DNA of 64,000 nucleotides from Candidatus Hydrogenedentota bacterium. Lineage in GTDB: Bacteria > Hydrogenedentota > Hydrogenedentia > Hydrogenedentales > SLHB01. The stretch spans positions 1 through 64,000 of the forward strand of contig JAIBAQ010000004.1 in assembly GCA_019695095.1 (NCBI GenBank). The letters are read 5' to 3'. The position numbers and the translations under genes were made by a program. A model generated the notes under the pieces. It was not told the origin of the DNA. It did no database searches and saw only the letters and a list, made by a program, of their open reading frames with translations. This document shows positions 53,440-61,304 of this stretch, piece by piece (position 1 is the stretch's first letter; each line of letters starts with the position of its first letter).

Positions 53440-54645
53440 ATGCCAGCCTTTACTTATGTAGCTCGGGCGCGGGATGGCAGTCGACGTCGGGGGACCATTA
53501 CGGCAGATAACCGGCAGGCCGTGATGCGCAATCTTCAGAATCAAGGTCTCTTACCGGAGACGGTTCAGGAGAAGGGGAAGAGTTCAGGCCCACGACGCGA
53601 CGCGCGCGTAAAGCCCGCGGAAATCCTAGTCTTCACCAGACAGTTGTCGACGATTGTTAATGCAGGTCTGCCGCTGCTTCAAGGGTTGGAGATTCTCGCG
53701 GAGCAGACTGAAGACGTTCGGTTTGCCGGCGTTCTGCGAGAGATCGGTGCGGATGTGGAGGGCGGTGAATCTTTCTCAGACGCTCTGCGCAAACATCCAC
53801 GCGTGTTCGCGGATCTCTACGTGAGCATGGTGCGAGCAGGTGAAGCTTCAGGTAACTTGGACAATGTGCTGTTGCAGTTGGCCGACTACTTGGAATCGAT
53901 GGAAGAATTGAAGCGGCGCATTCGCGCGGCCATGACGTACCCGGTCGTTGCATTCTCAATGATTCTGTTGATTGCGGCCGGTTTGATTATCTGGGTTGTC
54001 CCGCAGTTCGCTGAGATCTTTTCGAGCTTCGACCGCGCGTTGCCTGCACCGACGCAATTGCTGATTACGATCAGCGAAATCCTTCGAAGCTGGAAGGTAT
54101 TTGTTGTCATTGCCCTTGCGATAGCTGCCGTGATTGGTATTCGTGCGTATGGAGCAACACCCGTAGGCCGATACAATCTGGACGCGATTAAACTGCGCTT
54201 GCCGGTGTTCGGAAAGATGTTGCGCAAAGTCGCCATCAGCCGTTTTGCCCGCACGTTGAGCACTCTGACTCGAAGCGGCGTCGCCATACTTGCGGCGCTC
54301 GAGATTGTGGAGCGGACGGCCGGCAACGAGGTTTTTGCGCGCGCGGTGCGTAAAGCAGGCGACAGTGTTCGAGGCGGTGAGACCCTGGCAGAACCTCTGG
54401 CGCGTAGCGGAGAATTCCCCGCGATGGTCACGCGTATGATTGGCGTGGGTGAGAAGACAGGCGCGCTCGAGCAGATGCTTTCGAAGATTTCCGATTTCTA
54501 CGATTCTGAAGTGAAAGCCGCTGTTGATGCCCTCACCAGCCTGATTGAGCCTTTGCTTATCCTCATGATGGGTATTGTCGTGGGTGGTATCGTTATCGCG
54601 TTGTTCATGCCGATTCTCCAACTCTCCAGCTTGGTCCAGACGTAG
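53440..54645 (+). CDS. Type II secretion / type IV pilus inner-membrane platform protein (GspF/PilC)
   Basis: This 401-residue platform protein starts with the usual MPAFTYVARARDGSRRRGTI and has two T2SSF domains (about 65-190 and 265-390), each followed by membrane helices (about 166-190, 215-235, 372-394). Conserved patterns include FTRQLSTIVNAGLPLLQGLEIL and FARTLSTLTRSGVAILAALEI. It would assemble pseudopilin or pilin fibres with an ATPase and a GspE/PilB partner. None of those genes is in the window, so it is an orphan here. A clear terminator follows at 54670-54707. Confidence 0.96.
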   Translation: MPAFTYVARARDGSRRRGTITADNRQAVMRNLQNQGLLPETVQEKGKSSGPRRDARVKPAEILVFTRQLSTIVNAGLPLLQGLEILAEQTEDVRFAGVLREIGADVEGGESFSDALRKHPRVFADLYVSMVRAGEASGNLDNVLLQLADYLESMEELKRRIRAAMTYPVVAFSMILLIAAGLIIWVVPQFAEIFSSFDRALPAPTQLLITISEILRSWKVFVVIALAIAAVIGIRAYGATPVGRYNLDAIKLRLPVFGKMLRKVAISRFARTLSTLTRSGVAILAALEIVERTAGNEVFARAVRKAGDSVRGGETLAEPLARSGEFPAMVTRMIGVGEKTGALEQMLSKISDFYDSEVKAAVDALTSLIEPLLILMMGIVVGGIVIALFMPILQLSSLVQT

Positions 54646-54669
54646 ACCAGAGCCTTAGGGCGACTTCAC

Positions 54670-54707
54670 CCGGGACGCTGCGACGTGCGGCGTCCCGGTT
54701 TTTCTTT
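54670..54707 (+). terminator. Rho-independent terminator after the gspF-like gene
   Basis: CCGGGACGC (54670-54678) pairs with GCGTCCCGG (54690-54698) and is followed directly by a T tract (TTTTTCTTT). It lies 24 bp after the stop codon, a textbook intrinsic terminator. Confidence 0.92.
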
Positions 54708-54916
54708 GGAGACGCTGACTACGCAGCGGAATGTGAATCCGCGCGCGAGTGTTCTCTCCTACGATGTCTTCACCCGTGGAAGTGTCAGGAACGGGTGCAT
54801 TGCAAGGCAAGGCTCGGGCGACCGATAAGCTTGGTGACGATTCAGGCTTTGACTACCGGCGCGCGCTGGCAGTCCGGAGGGCAGGCCCGCCAACCACACG
54901 AACGAGGAAGGAAATC

Positions 54917-55663
54917 ATGGAGAATTCGCGGAGAGACTTTCTGAAGACGGCGAGTGGCATTGCGGCGGCGGCGACGTTGGCCGGGGCGCCGGTGGCGGCC
55001 GCGGCGGAGGGGGCGGCAAAGGAAGAAGCGGCCGGTTTGGGCAAAGTCACGGAGCACACGTTACCTCCACTGCCGTATCCGTACGAAGCTCTCGAACCGT
55101 ATATCGACGTCAAGACGATGCAACTCCACCATGACAAGCACCACGCTGCATACGTGAAAGGACTGAACACCGCCGAGGCCGCATTGGCAAAGGCGCGGGC
55201 CGCGAACGATTTCGCGATGATTCAGTATTGGTCGAAGTCGGCAGCATTCAACGGCGGCGGTCACGCGCTGCATTCGTTGTTCTGGACGATCATGGCGCCC
55301 AATGGAAAGGGCGGCGGCGGAGAACCTTCGGGCGCGCTCGGTGACAAAATCAAGGAAGATTTCGGCAGTTTCGATGCTTTCAAGGCACATTTCGCCGCGG
55401 CAGCGAAGGGTGTCGAAGGCGCGGGCTGGGGCTTACTCCATTACCGCCACTCGGACAGCCGTTTGATCGTGTTGCAGGCAGAGAATCAGCACAAGCTCTC
55501 TCAGTGGGACACGACACCTCTGATGGGTATCGATGTGTGGGAGCATGCCTATTATTTGAAGTACCAGAATGACCGCGCCGCGTACGTGGATGCGTGGTGG
55601 AACGTGGTCAATTGGCCTCAGGTCGCTAAGAACTTCGATGCGGCGGCAGCAAAGAAGGCCTAA
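54917..55663 (+). CDS. Tat-exported Mn/Fe superoxide dismutase
   Basis: This 248-residue superoxide dismutase carries a twin-arginine signal (MENSRRDFLKTASGIAAAATLAGAPVAAAA), unusual for this cytoplasmic family. Metal ligands are H71 (QLHHDKHH), H119 (GGGHALHSLFW), D206 and H210 (GIDVWEHAYYLKYQN). GGGHALHS and the Gln of AENQHKLS resemble Mn-type enzymes, but metal choice cannot be settled by eye. ATG 54917 has AGGAAGGA upstream; the in-frame region before it (from 54749) lacks family residues. It probably detoxifies superoxide in the periplasm. Confidence 0.95.
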   Translation: MENSRRDFLKTASGIAAAATLAGAPVAAAAEGAAKEEAAGLGKVTEHTLPPLPYPYEALEPYIDVKTMQLHHDKHHAAYVKGLNTAEAALAKARAANDFAMIQYWSKSAAFNGGGHALHSLFWTIMAPNGKGGGGEPSGALGDKIKEDFGSFDAFKAHFAAAAKGVEGAGWGLLHYRHSDSRLIVLQAENQHKLSQWDTTPLMGIDVWEHAYYLKYQNDRAAYVDAWWNVVNWPQVAKNFDAAAAKKA

Positions 55664-55694
55664 CGTCTATAGCTGAATGGAAAAATGTGGAATA

Positions 55695-55725
55695 AGAGGG
55701 CGTGGGCGTCGGTCTCGCGCCCTCT
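55695..55725. terminator. Hairpin between convergent genes, likely bidirectional terminator
   Basis: AGAGGGCG (55695-55702) pairs with CGCCCTCT (55718-55725) followed by TTGACTT on the plus strand and by TTATTCC on the minus strand. It sits between the superoxide dismutase and acyl-CoA ligase ends. Confidence 0.7.
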
Positions 55726-55733
55726 TTGACTTA

Positions 55734-57341
55734 TCAGCTGCCCTTCTGGTCTTTACTCATTGAGGCAAGCTCTTCGCGAAGCGCGAGTTTGTTCACCTTC
55801 CCGTTGGGTAACAGCGGCAACATCGGGCGAACCTCAATCTTCTTTGGAACTTTGAAGTTGGCCAAATGCTGTGTGCAGTATTCGTGAATTGTCTCTGACT
55901 CAACGGTCCGCCCTGGGTAGGGCATGACAAAGGCGTGGCCTACTTCCTGATAGACTTTGTGCGGTACACCGATGACCGCCGCCATTAGTACATTGGGAAT
56001 GGACTCGATGACATCCTCGATTTCTCGCGGGTAGATGTTTTCGCCTCCGGACTTGAACATTTCCGATTTGCGCCCGGTAACGTGAAGATTGCGGTTTTCG
56101 TCAAGCCAACCCAGGTCGCCCGAGTAGTACCATCCTGCTTCGTCGACGACTTCTTTGGTGAGGTCCGGCCGGTTGAAATACCCTTTCATCAAGAATGGAC
56201 CGCGGACAGCAATTTCACCTACGCGCCCTTGGGGCACCTCGACGCGTTGATCGTCGACAATGCGGAGTTCGAAACCTTCCGCTATCTTGCCTGCCGTGTG
56301 AGCCAGCGTGTTGAGATCGTCGCCCGGACTTGAATAGCTGACGAACCCGCCCATTTCCGTGGAGCCGTACCCTGTCTTCATCTTCGCGCCGGTTTCGCTG
56401 CTAATGTGATGAAGCACATCCAGGACCAGAGCTGGCGCCGCCGACCCCGACCACGCAAAAGCCTCTACGCTTGACCAGTCGGTCTCGGGGAACTTAGGAG
56501 TACCAAATTCGAGCAAGAACATGGCTGGAACTTGGCCAAACAGGGTGATGCGCTCGCGCTCGACGGTTTCTAGGGTAGCCGTGGGATCGAATCGATCCAT
56601 GAGTACGCAGGTCCCTCCGCCGTAGACAGTCCCGAACCCGATCTCGATATCCGCGGCAACGTGGTTTATTGGAAAGTGCAGCAGGCTTCGAAGGGGAGAC
56701 TTCATGGCCATAAGGCGTTGTACCTGTACGCTCACGTTTCCAAGGATACTTGCATGGCTATGCACAACTCCCTTGGGCTTGCCCGTGGAGCCGGAGGTAT
56801 ACATGAGAAGGGCGTTATCGTCTCGATTGACTGCTGCCGCTCGCGCTTCGAGCGTGGCGTCGAGATCGGCTCGCTCCTGCACCGTCTCTTCATCGTACGA
56901 GGCGGCTTCCTCGAATACATCGCCGATGACCAGCAACTTCTTGATGCATGGGTACTCGGATTTAAGCGTCGCGAGGTCAGAGGCAAGGTCCTTACCCGCG
57001 AATTGCCGCACCGCAATCAGGACTGTCGGTTGGCTGTCTCCAATGATGTAACGGTGCTCGTCGAGCGAGAACTTGGGTGACATGCCGAGCCACATGGCAC
57101 CGACTTTGTTGGCGGCCATGAATGTGACAAGGAACTCGGGCCGCGCCATGGAAAGCATTGCGACGCGATCCCCGTGGTTGACTCCGGCGGCAAGAAACGC
57201 CTTGGCGGTCCGATTCATTTTGCATTCGAAATCGGCGTAGGTGATTCGCTCGTTTCCGAATACAAGTGCCTCGGCGTCGGGTTTCTGCTTTGCCCACTTT
57301 TCAACGTAGCGCCACGTGAAGCCGAGGTCCGGCTGCTGCAT
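55734..57341 (-). CDS. AMP-forming acyl-CoA synthetase (FadD-like)
   Basis: This 535-residue adenylate-forming enzyme activates a carboxylic acid as acyl-AMP, then acyl-CoA. The ATP loop is LLMYTSGSTGKPKGVVHSH (about 175-193). Further motifs are GYGSTEMGGFVSY, YYSGDLGWLDENRNLHVTGR and FKSGGENIYPREIEDVI, and the catalytic Lys is in FKVPKKIEVRPMLPLLPNGKVNK. I chose ATG 57341 (MQQPDLGFTWRY), preceded by GAAAGGAG. The acid is unknown; the upstream MaoC-type gene points to a fatty- or aryl-acid route. Confidence 0.95.
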   Translation of the reverse strand: MQQPDLGFTWRYVEKWAKQKPDAEALVFGNERITYADFECKMNRTAKAFLAAGVNHGDRVAMLSMARPEFLVTFMAANKVGAMWLGMSPKFSLDEHRYIIGDSQPTVLIAVRQFAGKDLASDLATLKSEYPCIKKLLVIGDVFEEAASYDEETVQERADLDATLEARAAAVNRDDNALLMYTSGSTGKPKGVVHSHASILGNVSVQVQRLMAMKSPLRSLLHFPINHVAADIEIGFGTVYGGGTCVLMDRFDPTATLETVERERITLFGQVPAMFLLEFGTPKFPETDWSSVEAFAWSGSAAPALVLDVLHHISSETGAKMKTGYGSTEMGGFVSYSSPGDDLNTLAHTAGKIAEGFELRIVDDQRVEVPQGRVGEIAVRGPFLMKGYFNRPDLTKEVVDEAGWYYSGDLGWLDENRNLHVTGRKSEMFKSGGENIYPREIEDVIESIPNVLMAAVIGVPHKVYQEVGHAFVMPYPGRTVESETIHEYCTQHLANFKVPKKIEVRPMLPLLPNGKVNKLALREELASMSKDQKGS

Positions 57342-57393
57342 TAGAAAGGACTCCTCATGGTGTGAAGCACGCCGAGCGGCGTGCGGGGGAGAT

Positions 57394-58272
57394 TCATTTG
57401 GCGATGACCACGAAACCATCGCTGATGGCCCGCTTCCCATCTTGATTGCGGACCTCAAAGAAGTTCGTGATCGTATCCTCCTGCTCGGTCTTGCCGAGAA
57501 GGCGTATGGTTACGTCCGACCCTGGAAATACCATGCCGGTAAAGCGGCATCCCAGCCGCTTCAGACGCGTCGGGTCGGCGTTTGCTTCCGCGTTGATAAC
57601 GTCGCGAATGGCCCAGGATAACGTGCAGGTACCGCAAATGATGCTATCCGGCAAGCCGACCCATTTGGCGAATTGCCGCGAGGTGTGAATGGGGTTATAG
57701 ATATCCGCACACCCATCGTAGATGTGCGCGGCAAGCGGACTCACGTGTTGGTGATTCTCCCAGATTGGACCGCCGTCCGGGTGAAAGCGCGGAGTAGGGG
57801 GAAGCGCGTCCTGGCCTGCACCCTTGTCGAGCAGTTTAACGCCTCTCAGGATGGCGCCCGCGTATTCGGTGAAGACTGGCTCCTGAGCTTGATTGAACGC
57901 CCGAAACTTGATGACGAAATAGGTGCCACCGCGATGCGGTTGGATGGTTGCCACTTCGGCGTTGATCGTGATAGCGTCGCCCGGCTTCATCGTTCGATGA
58001 AACTCGATCTGCTCGGTGTAATGGACCTGGTGAACAAGCAGATGAAGCGGAAACTCATCTGGCGACCAGAAATCTTCGGCCTTTTCGCCGAACGGCCACG
58101 TCAAGGCGACACTCAGCATAGGCGGGACAATGATCCCGTCTTCCCTGACGTCGTCAAGATACATGGGGTTGGCGTCACCGGTTGCCGCGGCAAAATTCAT
58201 CGAATGCCGCCAGGTAATCTCTTTAGTAAGTGGTTTGGCGACTGCACCAACAGAATCAGAAGTAGCTTCCAT
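57394..58272 (-). CDS. MaoC-like double-hotdog dehydratase
   Basis: This 292-residue protein has two hotdog halves (about 15-140 and 160-290). The first half has ITWRHSMNFAAATGDANPMYLDDV, the usual N-terminal dehydratase pattern. The second has DGCADIYNPIHTSRQFAKWVGLPDSIICG, the MaoC hydratase signature with its Asp/Asn and His catalytic pair. The probable reaction is reversible hydration of an enoyl-CoA. ATG 58272 is chosen; upstream in-frame codons are non-conserved. It lies 52 bp upstream of the acyl-CoA synthetase on the same strand, a likely two-gene unit. Confidence 0.9.
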   Translation of the reverse strand: MEATSDSVGAVAKPLTKEITWRHSMNFAAATGDANPMYLDDVREDGIIVPPMLSVALTWPFGEKAEDFWSPDEFPLHLLVHQVHYTEQIEFHRTMKPGDAITINAEVATIQPHRGGTYFVIKFRAFNQAQEPVFTEYAGAILRGVKLLDKGAGQDALPPTPRFHPDGGPIWENHQHVSPLAAHIYDGCADIYNPIHTSRQFAKWVGLPDSIICGTCTLSWAIRDVINAEANADPTRLKRLGCRFTGMVFPGSDVTIRLLGKTEQEDTITNFFEVRNQDGKRAISDGFVVIAK

Positions 58273-58421
58273 GGAATCCCTTTTGAGATGCTTGCCCAAC
58301 AAGGACTCTGGACAAGACGGACAATCAACGCATACGTTCGTAAACGGTAGCATTTTTTGGTAGGAAAAGTGAAGGATCATTCCCATGCCGAAATTGGCGT
58401 ATCCTGGGGACTGAAACGAGG

Positions 58422-59312
58422 ATGGGTTCATTGATGGTTGGGTCAACTTCCTCATGCGGCCTTTCGCCAAGGCGCGGAGGATATTCGAGGCTCCGTGAGC
58501 ACCTTGAGGCGCTCTATTCGCAGTACAATCGCCCGGAGTTCATTCATCCCGATCCCCTGGAATGCGTGTATCGCTTCGCCGACGCGAGCGATCGGGAAAT
58601 CGTGGGGCTCATTGCGTCGAGTTTGGCATTTGGCGGCGTCAAGCAGATTGTCGCCAGCATAGGTGTCGTTCTGACGCGATTGGAGAACACGCCCTCATCG
58701 ATTTCCCGCCTTTCCGAGACCGAATTGCGGCGCGTATGTGCCGGTTTTAAGCATCGTTACGCCACGGGTGAGGACCTGTTCCAGCTTCTGAAGGGGGTCA
58801 AAAATGCTGTGGCGGAGTTTGGGTCCCTGAATGCTTGCTTTATGGTCGGCTACATTCGGGGCAACGACACCGTGATTCCAGCCCTGACGGCGTTTGTATC
58901 GCGTTTAAGGGAGCGCGACCCGCGTCCGCGAAATTTCCTGTTGCCTATTCCATCTGATGGGAGCGCCTGCAAGCGCCTGCACATGTACCTGCGGTGGATG
59001 GTCCGCCGCGACGCCGTTGATCCAGGGGTCTGGGAGGGGATATCGCCGAGCCAGCTCATAGTTCCGGTGGATACGCACATGTTCCGCATGGCCAAGTTAC
59101 TTGGCTTCACCTCACGATCCCAGGGAGACCTCAGGGCTGCTCAGGAGATTACCGCCGCCTTTGCCCAAATCACCCCGCAAGACCCCGTTCGCTACGACTT
59201 TGCCTTGACAAGGCTCGGTATCCGATCCGATACTACGGGGTATAAATCCTTGGCAACGTATCGGGCTCTTTCGCAAGGCGAGAGTGCGGTAAAGGCGAGG
59301 TCTGCGGAATAG
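58422..59312 (+). CDS. TIGR02757 / DUF2400 family protein
   Basis: This 296-residue protein has the conserved segments HPDPLECVYRFADASDREIVGLIASSLAFGG, FKHRYATGEDLFQLLKG, MYLRWMVRRDAVDPGVW and LIVPVDTHMFRMAKLLGFTSR, all diagnostic of the family. It is mainly helical, and the closing DPVRYDFALTRLGI is typical. The function is unknown; a distant relation to helix-hairpin-helix DNA glycosylases has been suggested from the DTH region, which I cannot confirm. ATG 58422 or the in-frame 58434 are both possible starts. Confidence 0.92.
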   Translation: MGSLMVGSTSSCGLSPRRGGYSRLREHLEALYSQYNRPEFIHPDPLECVYRFADASDREIVGLIASSLAFGGVKQIVASIGVVLTRLENTPSSISRLSETELRRVCAGFKHRYATGEDLFQLLKGVKNAVAEFGSLNACFMVGYIRGNDTVIPALTAFVSRLRERDPRPRNFLLPIPSDGSACKRLHMYLRWMVRRDAVDPGVWEGISPSQLIVPVDTHMFRMAKLLGFTSRSQGDLRAAQEITAAFAQITPQDPVRYDFALTRLGIRSDTTGYKSLATYRALSQGESAVKARSAE

Positions 59313-59475
59313 GTGACGCCCATCCGTGCGTTTCTCCTACGATTGCCTGGGGGTAGTCTCTCTGGAAACGAACCCGATTAACCAAGCAAATGCTGTCATG
59401 CAGTATCCATCGCGGATTCGGTGCAGGTGCTGCACAGTGGGAATAGCAGAACGAAGTAGTAAGGAGGAATGACCT

Positions 59476-60066
59476 ATGTCGACCCTGGTGACTCAGCCCG
59501 CGCCGGAATTCAAGGCGCAAACCGTGATGCCCGACAATTCGTTTGCGGAGAAGACCTTGTCGGAACTGCGCGGCAACAAGTATGCGGTAGTCTTCTTTTA
59601 CCCGCTCGATTTCACCTTCGTGTGCCCGTCTGAAATCATCGCCTTCGACAAGAAGATCGATGATTTCAAGAAGCGCGATTGTGAAGTAATCGGCATCTCC
59701 GTGGACTCACATTTCACGCACTTGGCGTGGAAGAATACGGAACGCGACAAGGGCGGAATTGGCCAAGTGAAGTTCCCGCTGGTGGCAGACCTTACGAAGC
59801 AGATTTCCGAGTCGTACGGCGTGCTTGTCAATGGCGCGGTTGCACTTCGTGGGCTGTTCCTCATCGACAAATCGGGCGTTGTACGTCATGCGCTTATCAA
59901 CGATCTTCCGCTTGGACGTAACGTGGACGAAGCCCTGCGTATTCTTGACGCGCTTCAGTTCACCGAGAAGTACGGGGAAGTCTGTCCGGCAAACTGGCGC
60001 CAAGGCGAAGATGGAATGAAGCCGACTGCGGAAGGCGTTGCGAGTTACCTCGCCAAGCACAAGTAA
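59476..60066 (+). CDS. Typical 2-Cys peroxiredoxin (AhpC/Prx1 class)
   Basis: This 196-residue peroxidase reduces H2O2 and organic peroxides. The peroxidatic Cys is C50 in DFTFVCPSE and the resolving Cys is C170 in GEVCPANW. GGIGQ (about 93-97) and the C-terminal YLAKHK helix are the features that make eukaryotic-type enzymes sensitive to over-oxidation. An AAGGAGGAA site precedes ATG 59476. The 163-bp spacer before it shows no clear promoter boxes. It may pair functionally with the exported superoxide dismutase at 54917-55663. Confidence 0.97.
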   Translation: MSTLVTQPAPEFKAQTVMPDNSFAEKTLSELRGNKYAVVFFYPLDFTFVCPSEIIAFDKKIDDFKKRDCEVIGISVDSHFTHLAWKNTERDKGGIGQVKFPLVADLTKQISESYGVLVNGAVALRGLFLIDKSGVVRHALINDLPLGRNVDEALRILDALQFTEKYGEVCPANWRQGEDGMKPTAEGVASYLAKHK

Positions 60067-60093
60067 ACCGTCCACAAATTCCGAATGTTCCAA

Positions 60094-60124
60094 GTGACCG
60101 CTCCGCACGGGGCGGTCGCTTCTC
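60094..60124 (+). terminator. Rho-independent terminator after the peroxiredoxin
   Basis: Arms 60094-60104 and 60109-60119 form an 11-bp stem (two G-U pairs) around GCAC, followed by TTCTCTTT. It lies 27 bp after the stop and 3 bp before the convergent gene ends. Confidence 0.85.
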
Positions 60125-60126
60125 TT

Positions 60127-61206
60127 TCAGGCTTCCTCAGGCGCGGCGTCTTCGGCTTGAACGCTTTCTCTGCTTAACTCGAAGAAGCTGAGGCCCTCAA
60201 GATGCAAGCAGACAATCCCGAGAATGATGATGGGAAGAAGGTTGCAGACATAGGCGACTAGGGCCAACGCCGTCGCGTCGGCCAAGGTGACATTGGGTAC
60301 GACCACCAATAGCGAGGCAACAATGGGGTAAGAGAAATTCACCAGCATCCCTATCCCTGGCGCGGCAGGTACACTCACGCCAAACGCCAGAAAGGCCTGA
60401 ATCACAAACGGCGCGTACCAGGGCGCGTCCAGACCGAATGCTTTGAGGTAGCCTGCAAGTGCCACGACGAAACACCCCCACGTAATCAGTGAATATGTCG
60501 TCGATTTCAGCATGTCCGAAGCGGAGCGGAAAACGTGAAGTCCTTCGGCGAATTGCTCCATCACCGAGCACAGCCAATCGGAAAGGCGTTTCGACACCCG
60601 GCCAACGGTTGCGCGGGTGATTCCGAACACCAAACCCTGGTTGAGATAGAGCGCGACAAGTATGACTAGAATCGCGGAAAGCCCGATGGCGGCCGTAATA
60701 CCTGCAGTTTGAACGGCTGTAGCTGGAATGGGGGGGAGTTGCTCAATACCGAAGGTTCCTGGTGGTACGACGATATCACCTGTCGGGCGGAACGCGAAGG
60801 CCGCGACGATCATCACAACGAGCAATCCAATGAGGTCGGAAACGCGATCCAAGGTTGCTAGGGCAAGACTCTTGGCAAACGTAACACGGGATAACCGCGA
60901 CAAGACGATTGCCCGAACGAATTCTCCGAGTCGAAGACCAATGATGAAGTTGACCAGGAATCCCAACTGGGTCGCGCTGAACATGCTTCGGAAGGTAGCA
61001 GGGTGGACTGCCCTGACAATGTATTTCCAGCGCAAGATACGGAGCCAGAAACTGGCCCAAACTGGAATCTGCAAGAGCAAGAGCCAGAATAGGTCCACTT
61101 TTCGGATGGAAGCGTAGAGTTCCGACCAGCGGACGCCACGAAACAATACCCACGCAAGCACGCCCGCGAGTACGAGGCTGACTACAATCTGAATAGTGCG
61201 CTTCAT
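60127..61206 (-). CDS. AglD/MprF-type lysylphosphatidylglycerol-synthase transmembrane domain protein (UPF0104)
   Basis: This 359-residue protein has about eight transmembrane helices. Conserved features of this flippase-like family are NFIIGLRLGEFVRAIVL (about 91-107), LATLDRVSDLIGLLVV, and the C-terminal FGVSVPAAPGIGMLVNFSYPI. Members move lipids across the membrane, or serve as membrane parts of glycosyl or aminoacyl-lipid enzymes. No catalytic MprF domain is attached. The C-terminal tail is acidic (QAEDAAPEEA). It lies 98 bp after the SGNH-CocE fusion gene on the same strand. Confidence 0.93.
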   Translation of the reverse strand: MKRTIQIVVSLVLAGVLAWVLFRGVRWSELYASIRKVDLFWLLLLQIPVWASFWLRILRWKYIVRAVHPATFRSMFSATQLGFLVNFIIGLRLGEFVRAIVLSRLSRVTFAKSLALATLDRVSDLIGLLVVMIVAAFAFRPTGDIVVPPGTFGIEQLPPIPATAVQTAGITAAIGLSAILVILVALYLNQGLVFGITRATVGRVSKRLSDWLCSVMEQFAEGLHVFRSASDMLKSTTYSLITWGCFVVALAGYLKAFGLDAPWYAPFVIQAFLAFGVSVPAAPGIGMLVNFSYPIVASLLVVVPNVTLADATALALVAYVCNLLPIIILGIVCLHLEGLSFFELSRESVQAEDAAPEEA

Positions 61207-61304
61207 TCGGTCATAAATTCGGTTGCGGCAAACGCGCTACTATAGCATAGCCTCACGCAAATACACACAGTGGAGAAGGGCCGGGAGTCGCGTTATCACG
61301 CCTT

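Noticed and set aside
54749-54916. Longer start for the superoxide dismutase
   Set aside because: The upstream codons lack conservation and would hide the twin-arginine signal; the strong ribosome site is at 54917.
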